Positions 18,750-26,870 of a stretch of DNA of 46,086 nt are shown here, one piece after another. The notes below the pieces were generated by a model. That model was not told where the DNA came from. It worked only from the letters and a program-made list of their open reading frames with translations, and ran no database searches. The DNA lies in IMG/VR virus record IMGVR_UViG_3300036444_000019, positions 1 to 46,086 of that record; one strand, written 5' to 3'. Position 1 is the stretch's first letter; every line of letters begins with the position of its first letter. The position numbers were made by a program, and so were the translations under genes. The DNA comes from a virus.

Positions 18750-19544
18750 TTAGTTGAGAAGGTAGGACAGGTCGTCGTTAGCGGGGGCAACCTTCCGGCC
18801 GCCCTTCGAGGGAGCCTTGCCGGACCCCTTGGACCGGGAGATGGCTAGACGCTGCTCGCCTTGCGCCGTCGTGGCGGCAGCGCGGGCCCGATAAATGCCT
18901 GTTCGCTCTTGGCGATCGGCATGGACGTCCGCGCGGTAGTCCTTCATGTCCTTGGCGTTGCTTGCCGCCTGCTGGCGCGTGAGCGCCTGGCTGACAGTCA
19001 TCCCCATGCCCGACGTGACCGAAGCGTACGTAGGGTCATAGGTCGGCGGCATGGTCTCGGCGTCGACGCCATAGCGCTCCGGATTAGCGAGCACGCCCGC
19101 GTACGCCGTGGCCCGCTGCTCCTCGGGGAGCTGCTGGATGGCGAACATGACGCGGCCGTTCATATCGGCGACGTCCTTGGGCTTGGTGGCCTTCTCCCGC
19201 AGGTAGCCTTGGAACTCCTCGACCGGGCGGTAGGTCCGCTCGCCGGTCTCGGGGTCGGTGATGATCTCGAACGAGTTGTCCGGACCGCCGAACTCGCGGG
19301 TCTTGCGCTGTGTAGCGGCGAGCTGGCCTTCGAGGCCGAGCATGTTCTGGCCGGCCAGCGCGGCGCCTTCGGAAAGGTTACGCCCAGAGAGGAGGCCCGT
19401 GCCGAGCGCCAGGAGGGTGCGGTGGCGGTTGCCGGGGTCCCACAGGCCCCCGCGGGCGACGTTAGGCGGCGCAGACGGGAGCTGGGCGGTGCCAACGGCC
19501 GGGGCCGCACTGAAGGCGCCGAGGGGCATGGTGAGAGGGTTCAT
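18750..19544 (-). CDS. virion protein, internal core candidate
   Basis: The 264-residue protein has an alanine- and glycine-rich N-terminus with a weakly hydrophobic stretch (about 44-70), a central helical part and a basic C-terminus (SKGSGKAPSKGGRKVAP). Position places it among ejection proteins. It was not recognised as a specific family. Confidence 0.65.
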   Translation of the reverse strand: MNPLTMPLGAFSAAPAVGTAQLPSAPPNVARGGLWDPGNRHRTLLALGTGLLSGRNLSEGAALAGQNMLGLEGQLAATQRKTREFGGPDNSFEIITDPETGERTYRPVEEFQGYLREKATKPKDVADMNGRVMFAIQQLPEEQRATAYAGVLANPERYGVDAETMPPTYDPTYASVTSGMGMTVSQALTRQQAASNAKDMKDYRADVHADRQERTGIYRARAAATTAQGEQRLAISRSKGSGKAPSKGGRKVAPANDDLSYLLN

Positions 19545-19553
19545 GGTGTCGTC

Positions 19554-20549
19554 TTATTTGAAGGGCTTGAAGCCGAAGCCGCCAGCAATGCCGGCCCCGG
19601 TTATCGCGAGGCCAGCGAGGCCACCAACAAGGCCCTGGCTGGTCTTCTGGGTCGAAGTGCCGGTGCTGGTGCCTGACTGGCCCCACTGATTGGCCCCGAC
19701 GATCCCGAAGTAGCGGTTGAGGAGGTCCCACTGGCGCTGGTCTTCGCCCTGCCACTTGGCGTAATCCTGGTCGAGCTTGCCCTGGTTGTCGGCCTGCTCC
19801 GCTTCGTTCGCGCCGAGGATCTGATCGTATGCACCGTATCCGGTCGCTGCGCCGGCCTGGAGTGCGCCGATCCCCTGCCCTGCCAGGCCCGAATAGGCAC
19901 TGGCGGCGGTCCCGAGAGCACCGAGGCGGGTGTTGCGGTCGTTCTGGGCCAGACTTAGGCCCCGATTGTAGGCATCGCCTCGCAGGGTCGCCGAAATATC
20001 GGCAACGCGGTCCTCCGCGCCTCGGCGGGCGATGCCCTCGGCAACGCCAGCTCGGCTGGAGTTGATGTTGCCGGTCCCGGACGCTGCGCGATTGAGGGTC
20101 GGGAGCGTCTGCTCGTTGAGGTTACGGACGACGTCGCGACTATTCGCGTCGATCATCGCGTCTAGCTGAGGGTTGGCCGCGTACTTGCCGGCGGCGTCTA
20201 TCGTCGCCTGCGTCGGGTCTGCGCTGGCCTCCGCCAGGTACTGGTCGAGCGTCGAGCCCGCCTTACCGGCGTATCCAGCCAGGTTCTGGCCGATCGAGCT
20301 GAGTTGACCCGCGGTGGCAAGGCCGGTCCCAGAGGCGTAGCCCTTGAGGGCATCGAGCGAGGCCTTAGCCTCCTCGGTCATGCCCGCGTAAAGGTCACCC
20401 TTATAGAACGGGGTCCCGGAGGAAGAATTGAAGGCGCCCTGCGCGGCGTTGAAGGCGCCCTGCAGGTACGGGAGCTGGAACTTGGACGGCCCGGTTTCGG
20501 TCGTCTCGGAAGATTTGGTGGTGGTGGAGCCGCCGAAGAGGTCGCCCAT
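19554..20549 (-). CDS. internal virion protein, gp14-like
   Basis: The 331-residue protein is low in complexity and rich in A, G, S, Q and N. Its C-terminus (about 305-325, GLVGGLAGLAITGAGIAGG) is a hydrophobic glycine segment able to insert in a membrane. This resembles T7 gp14 and P22-type pilot proteins, which are ejected to form a channel across the cell envelope. It follows the gp13-like gene, as in T7. Confidence 0.72.
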   Translation of the reverse strand: MGDLFGGSTTTKSSETTETGPSKFQLPYLQGAFNAAQGAFNSSSGTPFYKGDLYAGMTEEAKASLDALKGYASGTGLATAGQLSSIGQNLAGYAGKAGSTLDQYLAEASADPTQATIDAAGKYAANPQLDAMIDANSRDVVRNLNEQTLPTLNRAASGTGNINSSRAGVAEGIARRGAEDRVADISATLRGDAYNRGLSLAQNDRNTRLGALGTAASAYSGLAGQGIGALQAGAATGYGAYDQILGANEAEQADNQGKLDQDYAKWQGEDQRQWDLLNRYFGIVGANQWGQSGTSTGTSTQKTSQGLVGGLAGLAITGAGIAGGFGFKPFK

Positions 20550-20556
20550 GTGGTCT

Positions 20557-20877
20557 TTACGTCTTATGTATTTCCATGCGGCGGTGGTGGCGGTCGGTAA
20601 ACGACGCAGCCCAGCGAAAGCCGAACATGGCGAGGAACTTGGTGTGCTTGCGGTCGCCCGGCTCGTGCAGGGCGTAAAATGGTCCGCCGTGGAGGCCCTT
20701 TAGGGTCTCGAAGTCGGCGGCTAGTCGGCGCTTGACCTCAGGGGTCCAGCGTCCGTGTACGTCGCAGTGGATAAAGGTGTGGCGCGGTGTCGCCTGCTCT
20801 AGGTACAGCGTGTACACAGAGCGGCGCACAACTGGCACCTTGAGCTGGTGATCCGGCTCCGGGAGTTGTTCCCCCAT
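20557..20877 (-). CDS. gp13-like small virion protein, possible GNAT-like fold
   Basis: This 106-residue protein contains HTFIHCDVHGRWTPEVKRRL and FYALHEPGDRKHTKFLAMFGF patterns. The second part (short strand, K-H-x-K-F-x-x-x-x-G-F) resembles the C-terminal half of GNAT-like phage proteins seen in podoviruses at this place. It sits between tail nozzle and gp14-like genes, the position of T7 gene 13. Enzymatic activity is not claimed. Confidence 0.6.
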   Translation of the reverse strand: MGEQLPEPDHQLKVPVVRRSVYTLYLEQATPRHTFIHCDVHGRWTPEVKRRLAADFETLKGLHGGPFYALHEPGDRKHTKFLAMFGFRWAASFTDRHHRRMEIHKT

Positions 20878-20912
20878 ACTCTGAGGTCTCCCGGAGCTAG
20901 AGTGATGTGATT

Positions 20913-21113
20913 CTACCCGCCCAGTTCAGCGATGCGGGCGTCTAGGTCGGCTATGACCTGCCTGATGTCTGCCAGATTGGTGCTGATGTTCTGCAGCTCC
21001 CCGTCGACATACGGCGGGTAGCTTGTGGGGGCCGCCGGGCGGACGCGCTTGCGGTAGGGCGTGAAGCCCCGGACGCGCTCTCGCATCTTCTCGAGAATTT
21101 CGGTCGGTATCAT
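20913..21113 (-). CDS. small coiled-coil protein
   Basis: A 66-residue protein with a basic N-terminal half and a C-terminal coiled-coil (LQNISTNLADIRQVIADLDARIAEL). The ATG overlaps the stop of the tail nozzle gene by 4 nt. It may be a small tail or internal component; no family was recognised. Confidence 0.65.
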   Translation of the reverse strand: MIPTEILEKMRERVRGFTPYRKRVRPAAPTSYPPYVDGELQNISTNLADIRQVIADLDARIAELGG

Positions 21114-22732
21114 CGGCGCCCCCGGACTACGGTCTGGACGTCGAAACCGGAGAGCTCGAAGTCACCCGTTCCCCGGACGCCGAAGCGGTAGGCCAGGTAC
21201 TTGCCGCCTTCGTTGATGTCGATCTTGGTGTCCACATCGGGGTCGAAGGTCTCCTCGTCACTCCAAACGGGCTCCGCGTTGACGCGGTCGGTCCCGCCGA
21301 ACTGCCAATAGGAGTCCTGCGGGTTCTCCACGGAGAGCTGCGGCCATATCGCCTGCAAGTGGATGTACTGGGCGATGTTCTTACCGAGGATGTCCAGGTC
21401 CAGGCCCGTCCGTTCGACGAACGCAGGCTTGAGGACCTCCAGTTCTAGTGGAACCGAGAGGGTGCCGCCGTCGATCAGGTCGTAGCCGTAGAGGCGCGGC
21501 GCCGTAATACCGGCGGCAGCGTCCGAGCGGCCCACGAAGAAGACATGCTGGCTCTCGTCGCCCTCCGTGGAGAGGAAGAAGCCCTCAGCGTCGTCCCAGG
21601 CGATCGTGTCGTCATCGTCCCAGCTCTTCCCGGAGACCAGCGAGGACCGGCAGGAGCCGGTGACGTTCGGCAGGTCGTAGAAGGTCCAGGTGTTGTTGCT
21701 GTAGTTGAACACGGCGGCGCGGTTGCAGCCAGTCGTAGGGTTATGGAACCCAACGAGCCGGTCGGAGGACGGGTAACAGAAGCGGACCTCGGACAGGCGG
21801 GCGTCGTGGCTGACGAAGCAAAGGCTTGCCCGAGAGGAATCCAGGGCGTCAAAGACGAACTTCCGGACCCGGGCGTCCGCGATCGAGCGCGGCTGGACCC
21901 CGTCGTGGACGTAGATGTCGTTGCGATCGAACACGAAGTGCTGGCCGGCCACCTGGACGACGCAGTTCGGGGCAATTACGCCGCTCTCGTCGAAGAGCTT
22001 GGTCCAGGCGTAGATGAAGTCGCCGCCGACGAAGTCCATCTGCCACACGGAGTTTGTGCAATAGATGATGAAGCTGTTGCGGAGAGCCAAGCCGTCCACG
22101 ATCGAGTGCTGCATCTCGTTGACGATGTTCTCGCCGGCCGAGTTGGTTGTGCTCGTCGGGTCCCAGGAGCTGGGAGGTCCGCCGAAAGCGGTGATGTCGG
22201 ACCACTTGACCATGGTCGGATAGTAAGCTCCGTCCTTAGTCACGCCGAGGGCGACGAGCTGGTCCTTGAAGGCCCTGAGGACCTTGCAGCGAAACGTCGA
22301 GGGCCAGCCGGGGATCGGCGAGTATGTGCCGTCGCCGGGGGCCTTGTAGAGCGGAACGTGGCTCTCTCGGGTCAGGTAGCTGACACCGCCGAGGAAGCAG
22401 CTCGTGATCGGCTTGGGCTCCGAGCTTCCCACGTGACCTGCGGGGGTCAAGTCGTCGAACGACGAGCCGTTGAGGCGTCGGATTGTCGAGAAGTCGGCTG
22501 CGGCCATCACGATCTCGTCGTACCCCCCGGCTGCGGGAGGGATGGCGATCGCATGGCCGGGCTCGAAGGGAAGCGCGGCGATGGTTCGGGGGGCCGGACC
22601 GCGGGACACGCGACCGCCGCTGAAGCGCACGTTCACGCCGGCCGTGAAGACTGCAGGGTCTTCAAGGTCCGCGGGGTGCATGTCGGTCACGATGCCCCCG
22701 GCGCCAAGGCGGCGCACTGGGAACGTGGGCAT
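21110..22732 (-). CDS. tail nozzle/hub protein, tail tubular protein B-like
   Basis: The 540-residue beta-rich protein begins MPTFPVRRLGAGGIVTDMHP, then DLEDPAVFTAGVNVRFSGGRVSRGP. Proteins with this opening form the nozzle or hub of short tails (T7 gp12, P22 gp10). Repeated W-, F- and G-rich blades such as SVWQMDFVGGDFIYAW and NYSNNTWTFYDLPN support a beta-propeller. The position next to collar and internal virion genes fits. Confidence 0.8.
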   Translation of the reverse strand: MPTFPVRRLGAGGIVTDMHPADLEDPAVFTAGVNVRFSGGRVSRGPAPRTIAALPFEPGHAIAIPPAAGGYDEIVMAAADFSTIRRLNGSSFDDLTPAGHVGSSEPKPITSCFLGGVSYLTRESHVPLYKAPGDGTYSPIPGWPSTFRCKVLRAFKDQLVALGVTKDGAYYPTMVKWSDITAFGGPPSSWDPTSTTNSAGENIVNEMQHSIVDGLALRNSFIIYCTNSVWQMDFVGGDFIYAWTKLFDESGVIAPNCVVQVAGQHFVFDRNDIYVHDGVQPRSIADARVRKFVFDALDSSRASLCFVSHDARLSEVRFCYPSSDRLVGFHNPTTGCNRAAVFNYSNNTWTFYDLPNVTGSCRSSLVSGKSWDDDDTIAWDDAEGFFLSTEGDESQHVFFVGRSDAAAGITAPRLYGYDLIDGGTLSVPLELEVLKPAFVERTGLDLDILGKNIAQYIHLQAIWPQLSVENPQDSYWQFGGTDRVNAEPVWSDEETFDPDVDTKIDINEGGKYLAYRFGVRGTGDFELSGFDVQTVVRGRR

Positions 22733-22738
22733 TGAGGC

Positions 22739-22849
22739 TCAATTAGGCTGGATATGAATAGGGTCGGCCTGACGCTTCCGTGGGCTCGCAGGGGCCTGGA
22801 GGGCCAGCAGGAGCAGCGGGAGCACCAGCAGGCGCAGAAGGGAGGCCAA
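22739..22849 (-). CDS. putative 36-residue membrane peptide
   Basis: A short reading frame fills the gap between the collar and nozzle genes. It starts TTG at 22849, has AAGG 8 nt upstream, and ends 6 nt before the next ATG. The product has a strong hydrophobic segment (LLRLLVLPLLLLALQAP) followed by basic and polar residues. It could be a small tail-associated or lysis-related membrane peptide. The TTG start and small size leave it unproven. Confidence 0.4.
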   Translation of the reverse strand: MASLLRLLVLPLLLLALQAPASPRKRQADPIHIQPN

Positions 22850-22851
22850 GG

Positions 22852-23574
22852 TTAGACCTTCATGATGTAGTTGAGAGCAATGCTCGGCTGGGTCACGTCG
22901 ATCGTCGCGGCGTGGGTGTGGCCCGGCTGCTCTGCGGTCGTCAGGGTGTGCGTGTGGCTCCCACCCGTGGTCGCCGTGGCATTGATGCCGTGGCTGTGGC
23001 CGGGATCGTTCGTGGCGACGTCGCTGAGCGCGTTTCCGGTGCCGCCCTGGGCTAGGCCGCCACGCTGGGTCTCGGTGACCTGCAGGCCGGTAGTGGCGCT
23101 GCCGGTGGTTCCAGTGACCGTGTGCGTGTGCTCGCCGCCTGCCGCGGTCGTCGCGGTGTGGCTGTGGGCTCCGCCTACTTCGGTCGTGATGGTCCGGCTG
23201 GCCTGGCCGTAGGGCTGCAGGAGCGCGTGGGTGTCGGAGACGCCGATCGGGACCCGGCCGCGCATGTCGGGGGTCTTGATGGTGCCGCTGTTGTCGGACC
23301 GCTGGACCGTCTGGCCGTTGCAGATCGCCCAGCCCGTTGGGGCCTCAGCGCCGTAGTAGAGCGTGATGGCGCCGACAGGGACAATCTGGTCCTTGAGGCC
23401 GTTCAGGAACGTGTGGGTTACCGCGGCGTCCAGAGGACCGGCCAGGCCCGGAAAGGTGTTCTTCAGAGCCGACTTGATGAGGCGGATATGGTCATCGCCT
23501 TCCTTCAGCCGGTCGGCCCCGGACGGATTGCCGGAGTTGAGCTGGTGGATGTAGAGGGCGGTCTCAAGTGACAT
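22852..23574 (-). CDS. tail collar domain protein with His-x-His repeats
   Basis: This 240-residue protein is the first late gene. It carries a phage tail collar domain near 65-115 (VGAITLYYGAEAPTGWAICNGQ, later TPDMRGRVPIG). From about 135 to the end it has repeated His-x-His motifs (AHSHT, EHTHT, GHSHG, SHTHT, GHTHA), which in short tail fibres such as T4 gp12 and lambda Stf bind metal ions along a trimeric needle. It is likely a short fibre or needle. Confidence 0.85.
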   Translation of the reverse strand: MSLETALYIHQLNSGNPSGADRLKEGDDHIRLIKSALKNTFPGLAGPLDAAVTHTFLNGLKDQIVPVGAITLYYGAEAPTGWAICNGQTVQRSDNSGTIKTPDMRGRVPIGVSDTHALLQPYGQASRTITTEVGGAHSHTATTAAGGEHTHTVTGTTGSATTGLQVTETQRGGLAQGGTGNALSDVATNDPGHSHGINATATTGGSHTHTLTTAEQPGHTHAATIDVTQPSIALNYIMKV

Positions 23575-23675
23575 AGGGTTACCTGCGGCGAGCCGCGGTT
23601 TGAACCGGACGCCAATGATTGAGTGATTTCGAGGTAGGCTCCATCGGAGGGAGCATCGGGAGAAACTGGAGGAGT

Positions 23676-23758
23676 CCTAAGGGACCCTAAGGGTCTATCT
23701 ATAAGACTAAACTACAAGAACCTGCAGGAGTCCTTAGGTATCCTAAGGGAACCTAAAG
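23676..23758. repeat. cluster of five CCTAAGGG/CCTAAAG short repeats
   Basis: CCTAAGGG occurs at 23676, 23686 and 23742, CCTTAGG at 23732 and CCTAAAG at 23752. T7 carries an array of CCTAAAG heptamers next to its terminal repeats. The cluster lies in the leader of the late operon, in sequence with no gene. It may mark the packaging region or an mRNA leader; this is inferred. Confidence 0.6.
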
Positions 23759-23803
23759 CCCCCTATAGTCCCCCATTGGGAGACCGGCAGGGCCCTGTAG
23801 ACA

Positions 23804-23819
23804 GTCTGGAATTGCAGAC
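23804..23819. promoter_or_regulatory. 16-bp palindromic operator at the late promoter
   Basis: GTCTGGAATTGCAGAC matches the prophage operator consensus GTCTGCANTTGNAGAC with one clear mismatch. It begins 1 nt from the 23-bp promoter-like element, on the downstream side when read toward the late genes. A repressor bound here could block a transcribing phage RNA polymerase. Confidence 0.65.
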
Positions 23820-23820
23820 A

Positions 23821-23843
23821 GTTGTGCATACGGTCGCACTAAT
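23821..23843 (-). promoter_or_regulatory. candidate phage RNA polymerase promoter for late genes
   Basis: On the minus strand the element reads ATTAGTGCGACCGTATGCAC plus AAC. An identical 23-bp copy, in the same orientation, lies at 42839-42861 just before the DNA-replication genes. Its 5' part, TAGTGCGAC, resembles the TAATACGAC start of the T7 promoter. The two copies head the two gene blocks expected to depend on the viral polymerase. It is also an imperfect palindrome (GTGC...GCAC), so a regulator site is an alternative. Confidence 0.6.
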
Positions 23844-24420
23844 TCCAAGTAGCTGATATTCCTAGGTTTCCTGAGAGGCCTATGGGACCTGGATGGGACC
23901 CGATGGGACCCGGGGTTTCAGCGGGTGCCTGGGGGTTCTGGAGCAGGTTTGCGGCCTCAGGATTGGGTCCCCGAAGTGGCCCGATGGGACCCAAAATAAT
24001 GGGGCGATCGGCACGGGGCCGGAATTAGCCTGCCAGGCGCCCCTATTTCCAGCAGAAAACTACAGGGAAACCCGTGCGTTAACTGAGGTCCGAGTGGCCG
24101 CGGACGGCGCGAGCGAAGCCGTCGATTGCGAACCGTTTCCACCAGCGTCCCGGCGGGCTCCCGTCGCCCCGCGGAAGGGGACCCGGAAGCATCGGTCCCC
24201 CAGCTATTGGTCCCCCAGACCACGCTGTAACCCGCAGGAAACCGTGGGTTGTCACTGGATGCTGAAGCCAGCGCGTCCCGGGGATCGGCAGGATCGGCAG
24301 GACATTGTGCCTATCGCGGCCTTTCCATCCGAGCTTCCAGACATTCAGGCCGCCGAGTGTTTCGGTCCGCGTAAGTCAACAGGCGATGACAACGCCAGCG
24401 AGGGACCGAGGAACCCGCCG
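23844..24420. other. non-coding region with short repeats between late genes and plus-strand island
   Basis: No convincing gene was found. ATGGGACC occurs four times (23882, 23893, 23903, 23984), GGATCGGCA twice in tandem near 24282, and a hairpin with AACCC/GGGTT arms lies near 24230-24252. An open frame on the plus strand lacks a ribosome site and was rejected. The stretch may hold leader RNA, a packaging signal or decayed sequence. Confidence 0.5.
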
Positions 24421-24663
24421 TCACCCTAAGTCTCTCACCGTCACCGCGACGACCGCATGTAGCGCGACGTGCCACACGATCCCATTATTCGAGTCTAGCA
24501 CCAGCCGGGCCACCGGCTCGTCCACGCCGTCCGCTATCGACACCTCAGACACCTGCAGGCCCGCAGAGTGAGCGGACAGGACCACATGGACCTGCTGTCC
24601 GTTCTTCAGGGCTACGGCGGCCTGCTCGATCAGTGCCCGCCCTGCCCGTGTCCTATCGTCCAT
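24421..24663 (-). CDS. small hypothetical protein upstream of the late leader
   Basis: The ATG at 24663 is preceded by AGGAGA at good spacing, giving an 80-residue protein. It has an N-terminal helix (RAGRALIEQAAVALKNGQQVHV) and a beta-rich C-terminal half with WHVALHAVVAVTVRDL. No family was recognised. It points toward the late genes and is divergent from the plus-strand island, with two operator-like sites between, so it may be regulated with the island. Confidence 0.65.
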   Translation of the reverse strand: MDDRTRAGRALIEQAAVALKNGQQVHVVLSAHSAGLQVSEVSIADGVDEPVARLVLDSNNGIVWHVALHAVVAVTVRDLG

Positions 24664-24731
24664 CCCCAGTCTCCTGCTGTTACCTGCCGTCACCATAGGC
24701 CCGGCAATGCGCATCCGGCATCTGAAAAATA

Positions 24732-24809
24732 ATCTGCAGTTGCTGACGATTTCCTATTGCGGACCGTGTACACCTATGCCAAACAGTCTGCAGACGCTGA
24801 CAGTCAGCG
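24732..24809. promoter_or_regulatory. two operator-like sites in the divergent region of the island
   Basis: ATCTGCAGTTGCTGAC (24732-24747) matches the operator consensus in 14 of 16 positions. GTCTGCAGACGCTGAC (24786-24801) is a second relative and contains the perfect palindrome GTCTGCAGAC. It runs into another perfect palindrome, CGCTGACAGTCAGCG (24795-24809). The intervening TGCGGACCGTGTACACC resembles part of the 23-bp promoter element, on the plus strand. The region separates the minus gene ending at 24421 from the plus-strand genes. Confidence 0.55.
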
Positions 24810-24853
24810 ACTGAGACCGGGCTCTCCCCCGGATTTCCAGAGAGGGACGCTTC

Positions 24854-24955
24854 ATGCGTCTACGGACCGACAGGCGGCTACGCCGCTGGGCGGTTTGGGC
24901 GACGGTAGGGCTCAATCTAGCCGCCGCCCTCCTAGGGCTCCTTAGGAAGCTCTAG
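24854..24955 (+). CDS. 33-residue membrane peptide
   Basis: First small frame of the plus-strand island, with AGAGGG about 9 nt before the ATG. The product has a basic N-terminus (MRLRTDRRLRRW) and one hydrophobic helix (WATVGLNLAAALLGLL). Such one-pass peptides are common in early phage regions. Function is unknown; the small size lowers certainty. Confidence 0.5.
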   Translation: MRLRTDRRLRRWAVWATVGLNLAAALLGLLRKL

Positions 24956-24961
24956 CGCCAT

Positions 24962-24992
24962 CCCCCGAACCGGCATGAGAACCGGGAGGGGG
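24962..24992 (+). other. RNA hairpin in the island leader
   Basis: CCCCC and CCGG pair with CCGG and GGGGG around an 8-nt loop. No T tract follows, so it is not a classical terminator. It lies between two small genes and could stabilise mRNA or limit read-through. Confidence 0.4.
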
Positions 24993-25032
24993 CCTCTCCG
25001 ATACCACAACGCCATCCACCGGAGAAGACACC

Positions 25033-25224
25033 ATGGCTCAACCACTCACGACCGCATTCGATCGAGGCTACTTGGCCGGCGAGCAGGCCGGGCCGTGGGG
25101 CGCCAAGCCCGCTAATCCGTACAAAAGCCAGCGGCTATTCAATACCTGGGAGTACGGCTTCAGCCACGCCCAACTAGCTGCGCGGGCACAACGCGATCCC
25201 CACGGGCACCCGCAGGGAGCCTAA
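25033..25224 (+). CDS. RMF/CrpP-like small protein
   Basis: The 63-residue protein has the pattern AFDRGYLAGEQAG, then NPYKSQRLFNTWEYGFSHA. This spacing of G, NPY and W..GF is that of ribosome modulation factor-like proteins, the fold shared by RMF and CrpP. GGAGAAG lies 6 nt before the ATG. In a phage it may bind ribosomes or another RNA target during takeover or dormancy. The family resemblance is visual; function is inferred. Confidence 0.65.
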   Translation: MAQPLTTAFDRGYLAGEQAGPWGAKPANPYKSQRLFNTWEYGFSHAQLAARAQRDPHGHPQGA

Positions 25225-25296
25225 GGCGCCCCAAAGTCCTCCCAAAGTCACGCCTAGATATTCCGCAATTCCCGACATTCCGCAGGAGTAATCCCC

Positions 25297-25842
25297 ATGC
25301 TAACCGAAGTCCTCTACCTGACCCGCAAAGGTGACCGGCAGCAACTCGCCGCCGACATTCGCAAGGCCCTGGAGCCCCTCGGCGTGACCGTGGCGGTTCG
25401 CGAAGGAACCCGAGACCTCGCCGTCACCCTCAGCGGCCACGGGCTTAGCGCCCTGGTTCATCTGGACGCCAGGGCACAGTCGGAGGCGCCGATGATCCAC
25501 TGGCATGAGGCCCAGCGGGACCTCGTGGGCGCCGTGCGGGGCGCTTGGTCGGACGTGAACAACATTCATCGCCGGAAGGCCACGTCGTTCCCCTGCAGCA
25601 TGATCGACGTCATCGAGCGGCTGCAGCGGGGCTTTCAGGCAGCCGCAGATGGCTCGGCATTCATGCCGTACCCTGCAGGCACCGAGATGGCGGCGGCGGG
25701 TGACCACAGGGTCGAGCCGGGCACGGTGGGGCGTGTGGTCGACTGCTCGCATGAACACGTCCGCCTGCGCTTCGCCGATCATCGCGTGTTGTGCTTCGCT
25801 CCGGACGCCGTGGCCCTCGTGCCTCAGCAGGTAGCGGCATGA
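25297..25842 (+). CDS. hypothetical protein of the plus-strand island
   Basis: The 181-residue protein was not recognised. The first 60 residues look like a small alpha/beta domain (TRKGDRQQLAADIRKALEPLGVTVAV). The last 45 (VEPGTVGRVVDCSHEHVRLRFADHRVLCFAPD) resemble a small SH3-like beta barrel. AGGAG lies 8 nt before the ATG. The stop overlaps the next start as ATGA, so it is in an operon with the two following genes. Confidence 0.7.
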   Translation: MLTEVLYLTRKGDRQQLAADIRKALEPLGVTVAVREGTRDLAVTLSGHGLSALVHLDARAQSEAPMIHWHEAQRDLVGAVRGAWSDVNNIHRRKATSFPCSMIDVIERLQRGFQAAADGSAFMPYPAGTEMAAAGDHRVEPGTVGRVVDCSHEHVRLRFADHRVLCFAPDAVALVPQQVAA

Positions 25843-25976
25843 GCCCCGAGGCCTTCGTGTCCCTCGCGGTCCACAGCGTATTCGCCGGGACATTCTTCGC
25901 CGCCGCGTGGAGCCTTGTCGACTGCGTCAGGGCCGCCCTGCCCCACATTCGTCGCCTGATGGAGTTGGACCAATGA
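25839..25976 (+). CDS. small single-pass membrane protein
   Basis: A 45-residue protein with one hydrophobic segment (VSLAVHSVFAGTFFAAAWSLV). Its ATG overlaps the upstream stop, and its own stop overlaps the next start, showing tight translational coupling. No family was recognised. Confidence 0.65.
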   Translation: MSPEAFVSLAVHSVFAGTFFAAAWSLVDCVRAALPHIRRLMELDQ

Positions 25977-26125
25977 GCACGCCCCGCAAGCAAACCACGC
26001 GGTATCTCAAGGTCTCCTGCGACTGCTGCGGGTGGACCGCCCGCGTCACCTCCAAGCACCTCAACGGCCGGAGCCTGCGGTGTCCCGATGAATACTGCGA
26101 GGGCGGCCTGGAGCGGGACGCCTGA
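25973..26125 (+). CDS. small zinc-ribbon protein
   Basis: This 50-residue protein has CDCCG near 16-20 and RCPDEYCEGG near 36-45, giving four cysteines spaced as a zinc ribbon. The ATG overlaps the upstream stop as ATGA. Such small zinc-binding proteins are common in phage early regions and may bind nucleic acid or host RNA polymerase; no specific function is claimed. Confidence 0.7.
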   Translation: MSTPRKQTTRYLKVSCDCCGWTARVTSKHLNGRSLRCPDEYCEGGLERDA

Positions 26126-26170
26126 TGCCCCCGGAGGGCCGGTGCGATCGGCCCCGAGGATGGCCTCTGT

Positions 26171-26632
26171 CTACCCAAATCGCCTCCGTTCCGCCTCCTC
26201 TTCGCTCTCCGCCAGGGGCCCGGAGCCACCCTCGAAGTTAGCCCAACGGAAGAACGGCGGTTCCGGCGAGTCCCGCAGGATCGTGAAGTCCCCGAGCTGC
26301 TCCGCCAGGAGGTGCGCAGCGTAATACTTGGCCCAATCGCGGGCCTTCGGGACATCGGAGACGAACAGCTTCCTCCGGTCCCGAGGCCACTGCTTGATAC
26401 ATTGGACCAGCAGTCCCTCTAGCTCCTTAATGGGCACCGGGTGCGGGCTCGCCCCGTCATAGAGCTCACAGCCGTACAGCTTCCGCAGTATCTCCGCGGC
26501 GGCCGATTGGAGCCGGAAGTCGGCGAAGCGGTCCCAATGGTCCGCCGCTACGGCCTTGCGGTCCTGGTGTCCCCAGCCGCCCATCCCAGCGAACAGACAA
26601 TAAGTCAGCTCGTCCATTCGGACCTGTCGCAT
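26171..26632 (-). CDS. hypothetical protein divergent from the XRE regulator
   Basis: This is the only long minus-strand gene inside the plus-strand island. The protein (153 residues from the ATG at 26632) was not recognised. It has helices (LQSAAAEILRKLYGCEL; KELEGLLVQCIKQW) and a charged C-terminus. AAGGAG lies 11 nt before this ATG; ATGs at 26668 and 26617 are possible alternatives. It is divergent from the XRE gene at 26939 and convergent with the small zinc-ribbon gene, a layout seen in regulatory switches. Confidence 0.6.
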   Translation of the reverse strand: MRQVRMDELTYCLFAGMGGWGHQDRKAVAADHWDRFADFRLQSAAAEILRKLYGCELYDGASPHPVPIKELEGLLVQCIKQWPRDRRKLFVSDVPKARDWAKYYAAHLLAEQLGDFTILRDSPEPPFFRWANFEGGSGPLAESEEEAERRRFG

Positions 26633-26870
26633 CTGCGTATGTGCTCCTTCGCGTCGCCTAAGGAACATATAGAGAACGAAAGCCGGCAGCGCGAGTCCTA
26701 TCTAAGCCCGTACAAGGCCGCGTGGCGCGGGAGGTGACATTCTGTCCCCCAGGCCCCCAAGCGACTCACCGAGCACATTCCACCGGCGGCAGGACGACCA
26801 GCCGGGGCCTTTTTGCGACCAGTCGTGGAACTAAAGGTCTCCGTAGTAACACGTAGGATGGCATAACCCC

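Noticed and set aside
23893-24429. Open reading frame of 178 codons on the plus strand
   Set aside because: No ribosome site, odd composition and repeated short motifs inside; it is better explained as non-coding repeat sequence.
23804-24809. Possible CRISPR array from repeated GTCTGC motifs
   Set aside because: Repeats are 16 bp, palindromic, unevenly spaced and scattered over the genome. There are no spacers of even size and no cas genes.
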